A DNA stretch of 48,958 bases from Polaromonas sp. (lineage in GTDB: Bacteria > Pseudomonadota > Gammaproteobacteria > Burkholderiales > Burkholderiaceae_C): contig PNML01000012.1 of NCBI GenBank assembly GCA_013823635.1, positions 1 through 48,958 on the forward strand. The letters are read 5' to 3'. Positions 30,029 through 39,093 of this stretch are shown one piece after another. Below the pieces are notes generated by a model, which did not search any database, was not told the origin of the DNA, and was given only the letters and a program-made list of their open reading frames with translations. A program made the position numbers and the translations under genes. Every line of letters starts with the position of its first letter. Position 1 is the first letter of the stretch.

Positions 30029-32460
30029 CCGCCCACCACCCGCACCCCACCGAAGCACCCCCCTCCACCCCCTGCGCCAGCAGCCACGGTGGCATGGGCG
30101 AGTCGGTGCCACACGAAAGCGCCGCCGCACAGGTGCAGGGCAGCGCCCGCTACGTGGACGACATGCCCGAGGCCGCTGGCACCCTGCACGCCGCCCCCGT
30201 GCTGTCGCCCGTGGCACACGGGCAGCTGCTGGGGCTGGACACCGCCGCCGCCTTGGCACTGCCCGGCGTGGTGGCGGTGCTGACGGCCGCCCACATCCCT
30301 GGCGACCCGGTGCTGGCCGCCTTTGCCCACGACGAGCCCATCCTGGCCCGCGACACCGTGCAACACGTGGGGCAGGTCATGGCCTTGGTGGTCGCCACCG
30401 ATGTGAACACCGCCCGCCGCGCCGCCCGCCTGGTCAAGCCCGACATCAGCCCGCTGCCGCCGGTGCTGCACGCCCGCGAGGCCCATGCCCAGGGCCTGTA
30501 CGTGCTGCCCCCCGTGCACGTGGCCCGGGGCGATGCCGACGCTGCCCTGGCCCGCGCCCCGCATGTGCTGCAAGGCAGCTTCGAGGTGGGTGGCCAGGAA
30601 CACTTCTACCTGGAAGGCCAGATCGCCTACGCCCTGCCGCAGGAGCAGGGCCAATGGCTGGTGCACAGCAGCACCCAGCACCCCGGCGAAATCCAGCACT
30701 GGGTGGCGCACGCGCTGGGCCTGAGCCAGGCCGACGTGCGGGTGGAGTGCCGGCGCATGGGCGGCGGCTTCGGCGGCAAGGAAACCCAGAGCGGCCACTT
30801 GGCTGTGTGGGCCGCGCTGGCCGCGCACCACACCGGGCGCCCCGTGAAAATGCGGCTGGACCGGGACGACGACTTCCTCATCACCGGCAAGCGCCACCCC
30901 ATCAGCCACGACTACACCGTGGGCTTTGACGACCAGGGCCGGCTGTGCGGCCTGAAGCTGACGCAGTTGCTGCACTGCGGCTTTTCGGCCGACCTGTCCG
31001 GCCCGGTGGCCGACCGCGCCGTCTTCCACAGCGACAACGCCTACTTTTTGCAGGACGTGGCCATTGCCAGCCACCGCTGCAAAACCCACACACAAAGCCA
31101 CACCGCGTTCCGCGGCTTTGGTGGACCGCAGGGGGTCATCGCCATCGAGACCATCCTGGGCGATGTGGCCCGCCACCTGGGGCTGGACCCGCTGGCCGTG
31201 CGCCTGACCAACCTGTATTCAGACACACCACTGACCCACCCCCTGCCCACCGTGCCCGCGCACGCCGCACACAACCCCACCCCCGCACTGCGCAACACCA
31301 CACACTACGGCATGGTGGTGGAAGACAACATACTTTTGCCACTCATGGCACAACTGGCGGTCGATTGCAGCTATGAAAAGCGAAAAGCCGACATCGCCCA
31401 ATGGAACCGCTCCAGCCCCGTCATCCAGCGCGGGCTCGCGCTCACGCCGGTCAAGTTTGGCATCAGCTTCACGGCCACGCTGTTCAACCAGGCGGGTGCG
31501 CTGGTCCATGTGTACACCGACGGCAGCGTGCTGGTGAACCACGGTGGCACCGAAATGGGACAGGGCCTGCACACCAAGGTGGCGCAGATCGTGGCGCATG
31601 AGCTGGGCCTGCCCGTGGCGCAGGTGCGGGTGAGCAGCAGCGACACCGCCCGCGTGCCCAACGCCAGTGCCACCGCCGCCAGCAGCGGCACCGACCTGAA
31701 CGGCCGCGCCGCGCAGTTCGCCGCCCAGTCCGTGCGCGCTAACCTGGCCGCGTTCGTGGCCGGGCTGGACGGCTGCGGCGCGGGTGCCGTGCGCTTTGAG
31801 TGCGATGCCACGGGCGTGGGCCAGGTCATCAGCCCGGTGCGCACCCGCCGCTTCAACGAGGTGGTGGCCGCGGCGTATGCCAACCGCATCCAGCTCTGGA
31901 GCGACGGCTTTTACCGCACCCCCAAAATCCATTACGACAAAACCACCCTCACCGGCCGGCCGTTTTATTACTTTGCCTACGGCGCGGCCTGCACCGAGGT
32001 GGCCATTGACACCCTCACGGGCGAGAGCCGGGTGCTGGCCGTGGACATCCTGCACGACGTGGGCCGCAGCCTGAACCCGGCCATCGACATCGGTCAGATC
32101 GAAGGCGGCTTTGTGCAGGGCATGGGCTGGCTCACCACCGAAGAGCTGGTGTGGGAAGCCCCGGGTGCCGCCCGCCAACCGGGTGCGCTGCTGACCCGCG
32201 CGCCCAGCACCTACAAAATCCCGGCAGCGGGTGACGTGCCCGAACACTTCAGGGTGCGCCTGTGGCACGAAGCCAACCGCGAAGACAACGTGGGTGGCAG
32301 CAAGGCCGTGGGCGAGCCACCCTTCATGCTGGCCATCAGCGTGTGGGAAGCGCTGCGCGACGCCGTGGCACACGCCCGCACCCAGGCGGGCAAAGGTGGC
32401 CGCGTGCTGCTGGACGCACCCGCCACGGCCGAGCGCGTGCTGCGCGCCCTCGCGGACTGA
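30025..32460 (+). CDS. xdhB: Xanthine dehydrogenase large subunit (molybdopterin)
   Basis: The protein is 811 residues. It carries the molybdenum-cofactor domains that oxidise hypoxanthine and xanthine to urate, passing electrons to XdhA. Motifs are RMGGGFGGKETQ (about 245-256), AFRGFGGPQG, VNHGGTEMGQGLHTKVAQI and the late GQIEGGFVQGMGW. It overlaps xdhA by four bases, so the two are translationally coupled. The cofactor-insertion chaperone gene xdhC, which often follows, is absent here; a porin gene follows instead. Length is normal and no frameshift was seen. Confidence 0.96.
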   Translation: MTAHHPHPTEAPPSTPCASSHGGMGESVPHESAAAQVQGSARYVDDMPEAAGTLHAAPVLSPVAHGQLLGLDTAAALALPGVVAVLTAAHIPGDPVLAAFAHDEPILARDTVQHVGQVMALVVATDVNTARRAARLVKPDISPLPPVLHAREAHAQGLYVLPPVHVARGDADAALARAPHVLQGSFEVGGQEHFYLEGQIAYALPQEQGQWLVHSSTQHPGEIQHWVAHALGLSQADVRVECRRMGGGFGGKETQSGHLAVWAALAAHHTGRPVKMRLDRDDDFLITGKRHPISHDYTVGFDDQGRLCGLKLTQLLHCGFSADLSGPVADRAVFHSDNAYFLQDVAIASHRCKTHTQSHTAFRGFGGPQGVIAIETILGDVARHLGLDPLAVRLTNLYSDTPLTHPLPTVPAHAAHNPTPALRNTTHYGMVVEDNILLPLMAQLAVDCSYEKRKADIAQWNRSSPVIQRGLALTPVKFGISFTATLFNQAGALVHVYTDGSVLVNHGGTEMGQGLHTKVAQIVAHELGLPVAQVRVSSSDTARVPNASATAASSGTDLNGRAAQFAAQSVRANLAAFVAGLDGCGAGAVRFECDATGVGQVISPVRTRRFNEVVAAAYANRIQLWSDGFYRTPKIHYDKTTLTGRPFYYFAYGAACTEVAIDTLTGESRVLAVDILHDVGRSLNPAIDIGQIEGGFVQGMGWLTTEELVWEAPGAARQPGALLTRAPSTYKIPAAGDVPEHFRVRLWHEANREDNVGGSKAVGEPPFMLAISVWEALRDAVAHARTQAGKGGRVLLDAPATAERVLRALAD

Positions 32461-32473
32461 ACCGACCGGCATA

Positions 32474-32499
32474 GCGTGCCCCAATTCGGGGTGGCACGC
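32474..32499 (+). terminator. Hairpin just after xdhB
   Basis: GCGTGCC (32474-32480) and GGCACGC (32493-32499) form a 7-bp stem extended by an inner CC/GG. It lies 14 bases past the xdhB stop. No clean U-run follows, so it may be a partial terminator or an mRNA 3'-end stabiliser. Confidence 0.45.
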
Positions 32500-32511
32500 G
32501 GCTTGCTGTGT

Positions 32512-32536
32512 TTTGTATGCCCCAATTGCATACAAA
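32512..32536. promoter_or_regulatory. Perfect 9-bp palindrome upstream of the porin gene, likely operator
   Basis: Arms TTTGTATGC (32512-32520) and GCATACAAA (32528-32536) are perfect around CCCAATT. The motif TGCCCCAATT occurs at 32477-32486 and again at 32518-32527, with a near-complement ATTGGGGCA at 32550-32558. The arms resemble GntR-type TTGTAT/ATACAA half-sites. The binding protein is unknown. Confidence 0.5.
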
Positions 32537-32563
32537 TGTCCGTACCCAGATTGGGGCATTTCC

Positions 32564-32580
32564 GGGTGGCCGTGCCACCC
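32564..32580. promoter_or_regulatory. Short hairpin in the porin leader
   Basis: GGGTGGC and GCCACCC form a 7-bp stem with a 3-base loop, ending 30 bases before the porin ATG. It could be in the 5' leader of the porin mRNA; its role is unknown. Confidence 0.3.
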
Positions 32581-32610
32581 GTTCAATCACCCACGATTTC
32601 TGGAGTAAGC

Positions 32611-33636
32611 ATGAAAAAAACAATGGTGGTGGCCGCCTGCCTGACGGTGTTGGCCACCGGCGTCCACGCGCAAAGCACGGTCCAAGTCACGGGTCTGGTC
32701 GATCTTTACGTCGGCTCCATGCGCATGGCGGGCGACGCCAAAAGCCGCTCGGTGGTGGGCAACAGCGGCATGACCACCTCGTGGTGGGGCATGCAGGGCT
32801 CCGAAGACCTGGGCAGCGGCCTCAAGGCCAACTTTGCGCTGGGTGGCTTCATTCGCCCCGACACCGGCACCTCTGGCCGCTTCACCGGCGACACCCTGTT
32901 CTCCCGCGACGCCAGCGTGGGCCTGAGCGGGGGCTTTGGCACCGTCACTGCGGGCCGGGGCAAAGCACCCAACTTCCTGCCCACCATCCTGTTCAACCCC
33001 CTCGGCGACTCGTTCACGTTCTCGCCCCTGGTGCTGCACGCCAACGTGCCCCTGTTCAACGGCACGGGCTGGGCCGCCACCACCCCGGCAGACACCGGCT
33101 GGTCCAGTCAGCTGACCTACTCCACCCCCAAGGTGGGTGGCCTCAGCGCCAACCTGCACCACCAGCTGATCGACGTGGCCGGGGCATCGGGCAAAAAAGA
33201 CGTGGGCTTCAACCTGATGTACGGCGCTGGCCCCCTGGCGCTGACCGCGTTCTGGGAGCGCGCCCAGCTGAGCAACCCCAACCCGGCCCCACTGGCCGGT
33301 GGCGCCACCAAAAAGGACTGGATGCTCGGCGGCAGCTATGACGCCACGGTGGTCAAAGGCTTCATGACCTATGGCCAGGCCTCCAGCGACCTGACCACCA
33401 TCAAGGCCAAAACGCTGTCATTGGGCCTGTCGGCCCCCTTGAGCGCCAGTGGCAAACTGCTGGTGGGCTATGCCAACACCAAGGTGACGGCGGGCAACCA
33501 GCGCGACACGCTCACCGTGGGCTACGACCATTTCCTGTCCAAGCGCACCGACGCCTACGCCATGCTGATGCACGACAAGATCACCACCTTCCGCAGCGGC
33601 ACCAGCGTGGGGGTGGGCCTGCGCCACCGCTTCTGA
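32611..33636 (+). CDS. Outer-membrane porin, Burkholderiales type
   Basis: The protein is 341 residues. A signal peptide (MKKTMVVAACLTVLATGVHA/Q) precedes a beta-barrel of the general diffusion porin family: STVQVTGLVDLYVGSM, SWWGMQGSEDLGSGLKANFALG and SVGLSGGFGTVTAGRGK. It ends in the Phe needed for BAM recognition (GLRHRF). GGAG lies six bases before the ATG. Its position after xdhAB, behind its own operator-like palindrome, suggests entry of purines or related solutes, but specificity cannot be read from sequence. Confidence 0.93.
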   Translation: MKKTMVVAACLTVLATGVHAQSTVQVTGLVDLYVGSMRMAGDAKSRSVVGNSGMTTSWWGMQGSEDLGSGLKANFALGGFIRPDTGTSGRFTGDTLFSRDASVGLSGGFGTVTAGRGKAPNFLPTILFNPLGDSFTFSPLVLHANVPLFNGTGWAATTPADTGWSSQLTYSTPKVGGLSANLHHQLIDVAGASGKKDVGFNLMYGAGPLALTAFWERAQLSNPNPAPLAGGATKKDWMLGGSYDATVVKGFMTYGQASSDLTTIKAKTLSLGLSAPLSASGKLLVGYANTKVTAGNQRDTLTVGYDHFLSKRTDAYAMLMHDKITTFRSGTSVGVGLRHRF

Positions 33637-33664
33637 GTTCGCACGCGGCACGACCGTCACCGGG

Positions 33665-33680
33665 GGCCTGTGCTCAGGCC
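33665..33680. terminator. Short convergent hairpin after the porin gene
   Basis: GGCCTG-TGCT-CAGGCC is a perfect 6-bp stem lying between the porin stop and the convergent GGDEF-EAL gene, covering the latter's stop codon. It may be a weak bidirectional terminator; U-tracts are lacking. Confidence 0.3.
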
Positions 33681-36600
33681 GTCCAGGTGGCTTCGGCCGA
33701 CCAGCGGACCACCCAGCCCGGCACATCGGCCGCGGGCATGGGGCGGGCAATGCCGTAGCCCTGTGCCAGCTCGCAGCCCATGGCCAGCAGTTGGCGGCCA
33801 TGGGCCGCCGACTCCACGCCTTCGGCAATCACCTCCCGGCCAAAGGCTTTGGCCAGGCCGATCACCCCGCTGACAATGGCCATGTCACTGGCGTCGTCCA
33901 GCATGTCACGGACAAAGCTCTGGTCGATCTTGAGGGTCTCGGCGGGCAGCCGCTTGAGGTAGGTGAGCGAGGAATACCCCGTGCCAAAGTCGTCCAGCGC
34001 AAAGCTCACCCCCAGGCTGTGGCAGTCGCGCATCACGCGGCTCACATGCGCCATGTCTTCGAGGGCGCTGGTTTCCAGCACCTCCAGCTGCAAGGTGCGG
34101 GGGTCCACCCCCGGGTGCTCGGCCAGCAACTGCGACAGGCGATCGGTGAAACCGGATTGCTGCAGTTGGTGCGCACCGATGTTGACGCTCACCGGCAGGT
34201 CCAGGCCCTGCTGGTGCCAGGCTTTCATCTGGTCCAGGGCGGTGCGAACCACCCATTCGCCCATTTCAATGCTCAGGCTGTCGCTCTCAATGACGGGCAA
34301 AAACGCCGAAGGGGCCAGCAGTCCCCGCTCGGGATGCTGCCAGCGGATGAGCGCCTCGGCCCCCGTCACCTGCCCGGTGCGCATGTTGATTTTGGGCTGG
34401 TAATACAGCACAAACTCCTGACCCAGCAGCGCGGCATGGATGTGTTCCAGCGTTTCGCGCTGTATCTGGATGGCCGCATCCTGCGCCAGGTCAAACAGGT
34501 GGTAGCGGTTTTTGCCGGCCTGCTTGGCGGCGTACATGGCCTGGTCGGCGTGGCGCATGAGCAGGTCGGCGTCGGTGTTGTCGTCGGGGTAGACCGTCAC
34601 CCCGGCGCTGGCCGACACCTGCAGCACCACCTTTCCGTTGATGCCACTGACCTCCACCGGGCTGGACGCGGCCAGCAGCAAACGGCCGAGCAAGGGCTCG
34701 CTGTCGGCGCCGTCGGCCAGGTCCACCAGCACGGCCACAAACTCGTCGCCACCCACCCTGGCCAGGGTGTCGCTGCCCCGCAAGGCGTCTTTCATGCGCT
34801 GTGACAACACACGCAGCAGCTCATCGCCTGCGTCATGGCCATGCGCGTCGTTGACGGCCTTGAACCCGTCCAGGTCCAGGTACACCACGGCCAGCGACAC
34901 CCGGCGGCGCTGGCACTGGTACATGGCCTGTTGCAGCCGGTCGGCCAGCAGCACCCGGTTGGGCAGACCAGTGAGCACGTCAAAATGGGCAATGTGTTCC
35001 AGCTGCCGCTGGTGCTCCTTGAGGGCCGTGATGTCCGAAAACAGCGCCACATAGTTCTGGGTGACGCCGGCCTCGTCGCGCACGGCGCTGATGGTCTGCA
35101 TCTCGGCAAACACCTCACCGTTTTTGCGCCGGTTCCACACCTCGCCGTACCACTGCCCGGTGCTGATGAGTGTGCTCCACATGTTGTGGAACTCCTGCGG
35201 CGTGTGCAGGTGAGAGCTGAGGATGCGCGGGTTCTGCCCCACCACTTCCTCGCGGCTGTAGCCGGTGATGTCGGTGAAGGCCGCGTTCACGTCCACGATG
35301 GTGCCGTCCACCTCGGTGATCATGATGCCCTCGCGGGCGTGGGTGAACACGCCAGCGGCCAGTTTCAGCTGCGCTTCGGCCCGTTTGCGGTCGGTGATGT
35401 CGTGCAACGCGGCAATGAAATAGGCTGGCAGGCCGTCGGCGCCCCTCACCAGGTGCAAAGCCAGGCTGCCCCACACCTGCTCCTTGTCGGCGGTGAGGTA
35501 ACGTTTTTCCAGCGTGACATGCGTCTCTTCGCCCGCCAGCAAACGCTGCACAGCGGCCAGGCTGGCGGGCAAGTCCGCCGGCAAGGTGACGTGCTCGAAC
35601 GTGAGGCCATCCTTCACCAGGGCCTGCGCGTCATGCCGCAAAAATGCGGCCAAGTAGGGGTTGACCTGCAGGAAATGCCCGTGGGTGTCGAGTTGGGCAA
35701 TGCCCACCGCCGCGTTGTCGAACACCGCCCGCAACAGGGCCTCGCTGTCGCGGACGGCCTGATTTTTGCGCGCAGTGTCTTGCTGGTAGCGCAAAAACAA
35801 TGACCGTGTCCAGCGACCAAACGCCAGCGACACCGCCACCCCCAGCGCCAGCGCCAGCACCAGGGCCACCAACAGCTCGCGCCAGCGGCGTTGGTCGCTC
35901 TGGCTCTCGGAAGCCAGCTCCTGCTGCAGGGCCGATTGCAACTCGTTATCCTGCATGGCGGCCACCAGCACCCAGCCCCAGGGTTGCACGGTGTGCACCA
36001 GGGCGGTTTTGGACACGGTTTTCCCTAGTGAGGCGTCGGGCCACTGGTAACCGACGAACCCGCCGCCCTGCGCGGCTGTGTCGAGCAGCCCCTGCAACGC
36101 CTGGGAGGGCGCCGCGGGCATGTCCGCCACCCGCTGGCCCTCCAGGCTCACATCGGAGTGAGACAGCAGTGAGGTGCCGTCCTTGTCCAGCAAGCCGATG
36201 TAGCCGGTTTGCCCAAACCGCATTTCCCGCAGCCGCGCCACCACCTCCTTTTTTTGCAACTGCTCCCAGTGGTGGGTGTAGTCGCCAGTGCCAATGATCC
36301 AGTCGAACGGTGCAAAGTGGCGCACATAGGCCAGCTTGTCGGCCATCTGCTTCGGATCATCGGGGGGGTACCAGCGGTAGCGCGAGTAACCCTGGCCCTC
36401 GGGCAGGCGACCCGCGTCGATCAGGCCACGCATGATGTTGTGGCCCGTGTCGTCCTGGTTGTCGAGGTTGGTGGTGCCCTCCAGGCGCGGTGCGGTGGGC
36501 AACAGAATGAACTGGCCCTGCATGTCATCGATGAAGTAGTAACCCCGGCCATCAAAAAAGCGCACGGGCCGCAGCGCCTCGACGATCAGGCGCTTGACCT

Positions 36601-36946
36601 CACTGGCCGGTCGGCGGGCGCTTTCCTGGTCGTGGATGGCCTGGGCCACCTGCATGGCGGTGTCCACCTGCTCACGCAGGCGCTCGCGCAGCACCGCCTC
36701 GGTGCGCTGGCGGGTGAACTCCAGGTAACTGACGGCAGAATCCATCTCGGCCTGCAGACGGGCGTGTTGCTGCTCGCGCATGTTGTCGGCCACACGCTGC
36801 AGCGATGCCCGGTACTCCACCGACCCCGCCCACAGGAAATAGCTGCCCAAGGCCAGCGTGAGCGCAAGCACAATCAGCAACGTGCCCCACAGGTGCAGTC
36901 GCGGTATCGTTTGCTCGTTCGCCGAAATTCGCCACATGGACGCCAT
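33674..36946 (-). CDS. Membrane Cache-PAS-PAS-GGDEF-EAL cyclic-di-GMP protein
   Basis: The protein is 1090 residues. TM1 is at about residues 17-40. A periplasmic Cache sensor region (about 45-330) contains FFDGRGYYFIDDMQGQFILL and FAPFDWIIGTGDY, and possibly a second Cache unit. TM2 is at about 360-380. Two PAS domains follow (about 400-515 and 530-650), then GGDEF with an intact VGGDEF (about 660-815) and EAL with intact GAEALIRW, DDFGTGYSSL and AEGVES (about 830-1075). It senses a periplasmic small molecule and makes or degrades c-di-GMP at the inner membrane. Start MASMWRISANEQ; a second ATG lies three codons in. Confidence 0.9.
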   Translation of the reverse strand: MASMWRISANEQTIPRLHLWGTLLIVLALTLALGSYFLWAGSVEYRASLQRVADNMREQQHARLQAEMDSAVSYLEFTRQRTEAVLRERLREQVDTAMQVAQAIHDQESARRPASEVKRLIVEALRPVRFFDGRGYYFIDDMQGQFILLPTAPRLEGTTNLDNQDDTGHNIMRGLIDAGRLPEGQGYSRYRWYPPDDPKQMADKLAYVRHFAPFDWIIGTGDYTHHWEQLQKKEVVARLREMRFGQTGYIGLLDKDGTSLLSHSDVSLEGQRVADMPAAPSQALQGLLDTAAQGGGFVGYQWPDASLGKTVSKTALVHTVQPWGWVLVAAMQDNELQSALQQELASESQSDQRRWRELLVALVLALALGVAVSLAFGRWTRSLFLRYQQDTARKNQAVRDSEALLRAVFDNAAVGIAQLDTHGHFLQVNPYLAAFLRHDAQALVKDGLTFEHVTLPADLPASLAAVQRLLAGEETHVTLEKRYLTADKEQVWGSLALHLVRGADGLPAYFIAALHDITDRKRAEAQLKLAAGVFTHAREGIMITEVDGTIVDVNAAFTDITGYSREEVVGQNPRILSSHLHTPQEFHNMWSTLISTGQWYGEVWNRRKNGEVFAEMQTISAVRDEAGVTQNYVALFSDITALKEHQRQLEHIAHFDVLTGLPNRVLLADRLQQAMYQCQRRRVSLAVVYLDLDGFKAVNDAHGHDAGDELLRVLSQRMKDALRGSDTLARVGGDEFVAVLVDLADGADSEPLLGRLLLAASSPVEVSGINGKVVLQVSASAGVTVYPDDNTDADLLMRHADQAMYAAKQAGKNRYHLFDLAQDAAIQIQRETLEHIHAALLGQEFVLYYQPKINMRTGQVTGAEALIRWQHPERGLLAPSAFLPVIESDSLSIEMGEWVVRTALDQMKAWHQQGLDLPVSVNIGAHQLQQSGFTDRLSQLLAEHPGVDPRTLQLEVLETSALEDMAHVSRVMRDCHSLGVSFALDDFGTGYSSLTYLKRLPAETLKIDQSFVRDMLDDASDMAIVSGVIGLAKAFGREVIAEGVESAAHGRQLLAMGCELAQGYGIARPMPAADVPGWVVRWSAEATWTA

Positions 36947-37050
36947 GTCACCCCAACTCAGTCAAAGTAATTCCCTGTCCGCTTTTTTCAGACAACCTTT
37001 GATGGTGCCATGCCGCAGAGCACAGTGTGTCCGCCGCCACCCCTCCTGGC

Positions 37051-37064
37051 TTGATGCAGATCAA
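37051..37064. promoter_or_regulatory. FNR/Anr-like box (TTGAT-N4-ATCAA)
   Basis: TTGATGCAGATCAA matches the FNR/Anr consensus exactly and is flanked by C and G, making a 16-base palindrome. It lies 26 bases before the GTG at 37091 and 104 bases from the divergent Cache-GGDEF-EAL start. No -10 at the expected distance on either side was found, so it could be a chance match or a repressor-type site. Confidence 0.35.
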
Positions 37065-37090
37065 GCAGCGCCCACTTTTCGCACCGCCCC

Positions 37091-37597
37091 GTGAACCAGC
37101 CCACCGACGCCCTGCCCCCCCTGCCCCACGTTGCACCGGGCGTCTACCGGCACCACAAGGGGGGCTGGTACGAGGTGTTGGGCGTCGCCCGCTGCAGCGA
37201 AACCCTGCAGGGCCTGGTGGTGTACCGGGCGCTGTGCGCCGACGACCCCACCGACGCCCAGGCCGCCGCCCCACGCCACCCCTGGGCCAACACCTGGGCG
37301 CGACCAGCGGCCATGTTTGTGGAGACCGTGGCGGTGGCGGGCCACCTGCGTCCCCGGTTTGCGCCAGCCGACCCGGCCACCTTGGCCCTGACCGATGGCC
37401 CCACCGCCCACGCCGTGGTCGCCTGGTACAGCACCCAGTGCCAGGCCCGCGGCATCCCCTTGCGTGCGCCACCCCCAGCACCCACCACCTGTTGCGGCCG
37501 GGGCTGCAACGGCTGCGTGTGGGAGGGCTACTACACCGCCCTGCACCACTGGCGCGAAGACGCGCACACCGCCCTGGCGGCATCCGGCGCGGGGTGA
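37091..37597 (+). CDS. DUF1653 plus oxidoreductase-like (PF09791-type) fusion protein
   Basis: The protein is 168 residues, starting at a GTG (MNQPTDALPPLPH). Residues about 15-90 match the DUF1653 pattern: PGVYRHHKGGWYEVLGVARCSETLQGLVVYRAL, then WARPAAMFVETV. Residues about 133-158 have CCGRGCNGCVWEGYYTALHHWRED, the Cys-rich motif of the oxidoreductase-like N-terminal family (CC-x3-C-x2-C). The two are usually separate small proteins; here one frame joins them through a Pro/Ala linker. Four clustered cysteines suggest a metal or FeS site. No Shine-Dalgarno is obvious. Function unknown. Confidence 0.75.
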   Translation: MNQPTDALPPLPHVAPGVYRHHKGGWYEVLGVARCSETLQGLVVYRALCADDPTDAQAAAPRHPWANTWARPAAMFVETVAVAGHLRPRFAPADPATLALTDGPTAHAVVAWYSTQCQARGIPLRAPPPAPTTCCGRGCNGCVWEGYYTALHHWREDAHTALAASGAG

Positions 37598-37607
37598 AGC
37601 CAGGCGG

Positions 37608-37662
37608 CAAATTTCAAGCTTTTTTGGCTTCCAGCGCTTGCCTGTATTGACAAGTCAGCTAC
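37608..37662. repeat. Dispersed CAGCGCTT-type repeat after the DUF1653 fusion gene
   Basis: Reference copy of the family: a CAAATTTCAAGC start, a TTTTTT run, the CCAGCGCTTG core, then CTGTATTGACAAGTCAGCTAC. It fills the 61-base gap between two convergent genes and supplies the TAG stop of the DUF1501 gene. Confidence 0.7.
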
Positions 37663-39077
37663 ACACCCGTGAACAGGGGCAGGGTGTTTTGGTCAAAGTT
37701 TTGCCCTTTGGGAAACACCAGTGGCAGCTCGGTGGCGGGTACACCGAACCACCGGGCCAAGGCCATGCCCAGCTGATCAACGCTGGTGGTGGGCAGCAGG
37801 CGGCCCTGGCCCACATCATCTGGCCCCCCCACGGCCGTGGCCGGCAATTGCCCCCAGAAGCGCCCGCCGTTCACCGCACCACCGGCCACAAAATGGTGGG
37901 CACCCCAGCCGTGGTCAGAGCCGTCGCCGTTGCTGGTGAGGGTGCGGCCGAAGTCCGATGCGGTGAAGGTGGTCACCTGTTGCGCCACCCCCAGCTCGGT
38001 GGTGGCGGCCACAAAACTGGACAGGGCCTCGGACACGTTGGCCAGCAATGCGGGGTGCTGCGCCAACAGGTTGTCGTGCAGGTCAAAGCCACCCAGCGAC
38101 ACCAGAAACACCTGGCGCCGGGTGCCCAGCGCCTGGCGAGCCGCGATGGTGCGGGCCACCATTTGCAGCTGCACCGCCAAAGGGTTGGCCGCGTTGAACG
38201 GGGTGCCCAAGGGGGGTGAGGCCGCCAGACCCGCCGACAGCTGCGCCTCCGCCGTCACCGCGCGGCGCATGATGCTGGCGTGCTCCGCCTCCAGCCAGTG
38301 GTGGCTGGAAGCCTGCGTCAACGCCTGCAGCGCCTGCGACACCGCCGTTGACCCAAACGCCCGGTTGGTGGTGGCGTTGAGCTTGACCGCCCCACTGCTG
38401 CTGACCTGGTAGGCCATGGCCTGTTGCCCCGCCAGGAACACCGCGTTGCCAGACACGTTCATGCAGGTGAAGGTGCTGGTGGCATTGCTGTTCAAAAACA
38501 GGTCCCCCAAGCGGCCGCCCCAACCCGAGGTGGCCCCCTCGGCCAGACCGGATTGCCAGATGGACTGCTGATCGTTGTGCGAAAACAGCTTGGGCGGCAG
38601 GGGCACACTTTTGGCGTTGTACTGCGCCAGGGTGGTGGGCACCACCAGCGGCCCCACATTCAGCAGCACACCCAGGCGACCCTCGTCAAACAGGCTTTTC
38701 AGGCCGGTGAGCTGCGGGGCCAGCGCCATTTGCGCCCCGCTGGGCAGCGCCGTGCGGGGCACCAGCCCCAGCAGCTGATCGCGTGGCGTGGCCAGGCTGG
38801 CGCGGATGCTGGCATAGGCCGAATGGTTGGTGCTGTCGTACGGCACCACGGTGTTGGCGTGGTCGTTGGCACCGTACAGAAACACGCAGACCAGCGCCTT
38901 GTAGTCGTCCACCGGGCCGGCAGCGGCGGCTTCGCCCATGGCCGCCAGGGACAAGGCCCAGGGCGCCGCCACCCCAGCAGCGGACCACACCGCGCCACGG
39001 CGCAAAAAGGCACGGCGTTGCCAGTTGGCCACGCCCTGTGGCACGCGCCGAATGGGCTGTTTGGGGGGGTGGGACAT
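37659..39077 (-). CDS. DUF1501 family secreted protein (Tat signal)
   Basis: The protein is 472 residues. A twin-arginine-like leader (QRRAFLRRGAVWSAAGVAAPWAL) is followed by a DUF1501 alkaline-phosphatase/sulfatase-like domain: LVCVFLYGANDHANTVVPYD, FLVSLGGFDLHDN, TFTASDFGRTLTSNGDGSDHGWGAHHFV. The SDHGWG block holds likely metal ligands. Start MSHPPKQPIRRV precedes the signal. It is 16 bases after the DUF1800 gene; the two families are nearly always adjacent and appear to work together at the envelope. The exact reaction is unknown. Confidence 0.9.
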   Translation of the reverse strand: MSHPPKQPIRRVPQGVANWQRRAFLRRGAVWSAAGVAAPWALSLAAMGEAAAAGPVDDYKALVCVFLYGANDHANTVVPYDSTNHSAYASIRASLATPRDQLLGLVPRTALPSGAQMALAPQLTGLKSLFDEGRLGVLLNVGPLVVPTTLAQYNAKSVPLPPKLFSHNDQQSIWQSGLAEGATSGWGGRLGDLFLNSNATSTFTCMNVSGNAVFLAGQQAMAYQVSSSGAVKLNATTNRAFGSTAVSQALQALTQASSHHWLEAEHASIMRRAVTAEAQLSAGLAASPPLGTPFNAANPLAVQLQMVARTIAARQALGTRRQVFLVSLGGFDLHDNLLAQHPALLANVSEALSSFVAATTELGVAQQVTTFTASDFGRTLTSNGDGSDHGWGAHHFVAGGAVNGGRFWGQLPATAVGGPDDVGQGRLLPTTSVDQLGMALARWFGVPATELPLVFPKGQNFDQNTLPLFTGV

Positions 39078-39093
39078 GGTGGATACCGCCTGC

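Noticed and set aside
31320-31385. Possible further CAGCGCTT-type repeat in xdhB
   Set aside because: The stretch is somewhat AT-rich with TGCAGCTATG, but it lacks the CAGCGCTT core and the encoded residues fit a normal XdhB sequence.
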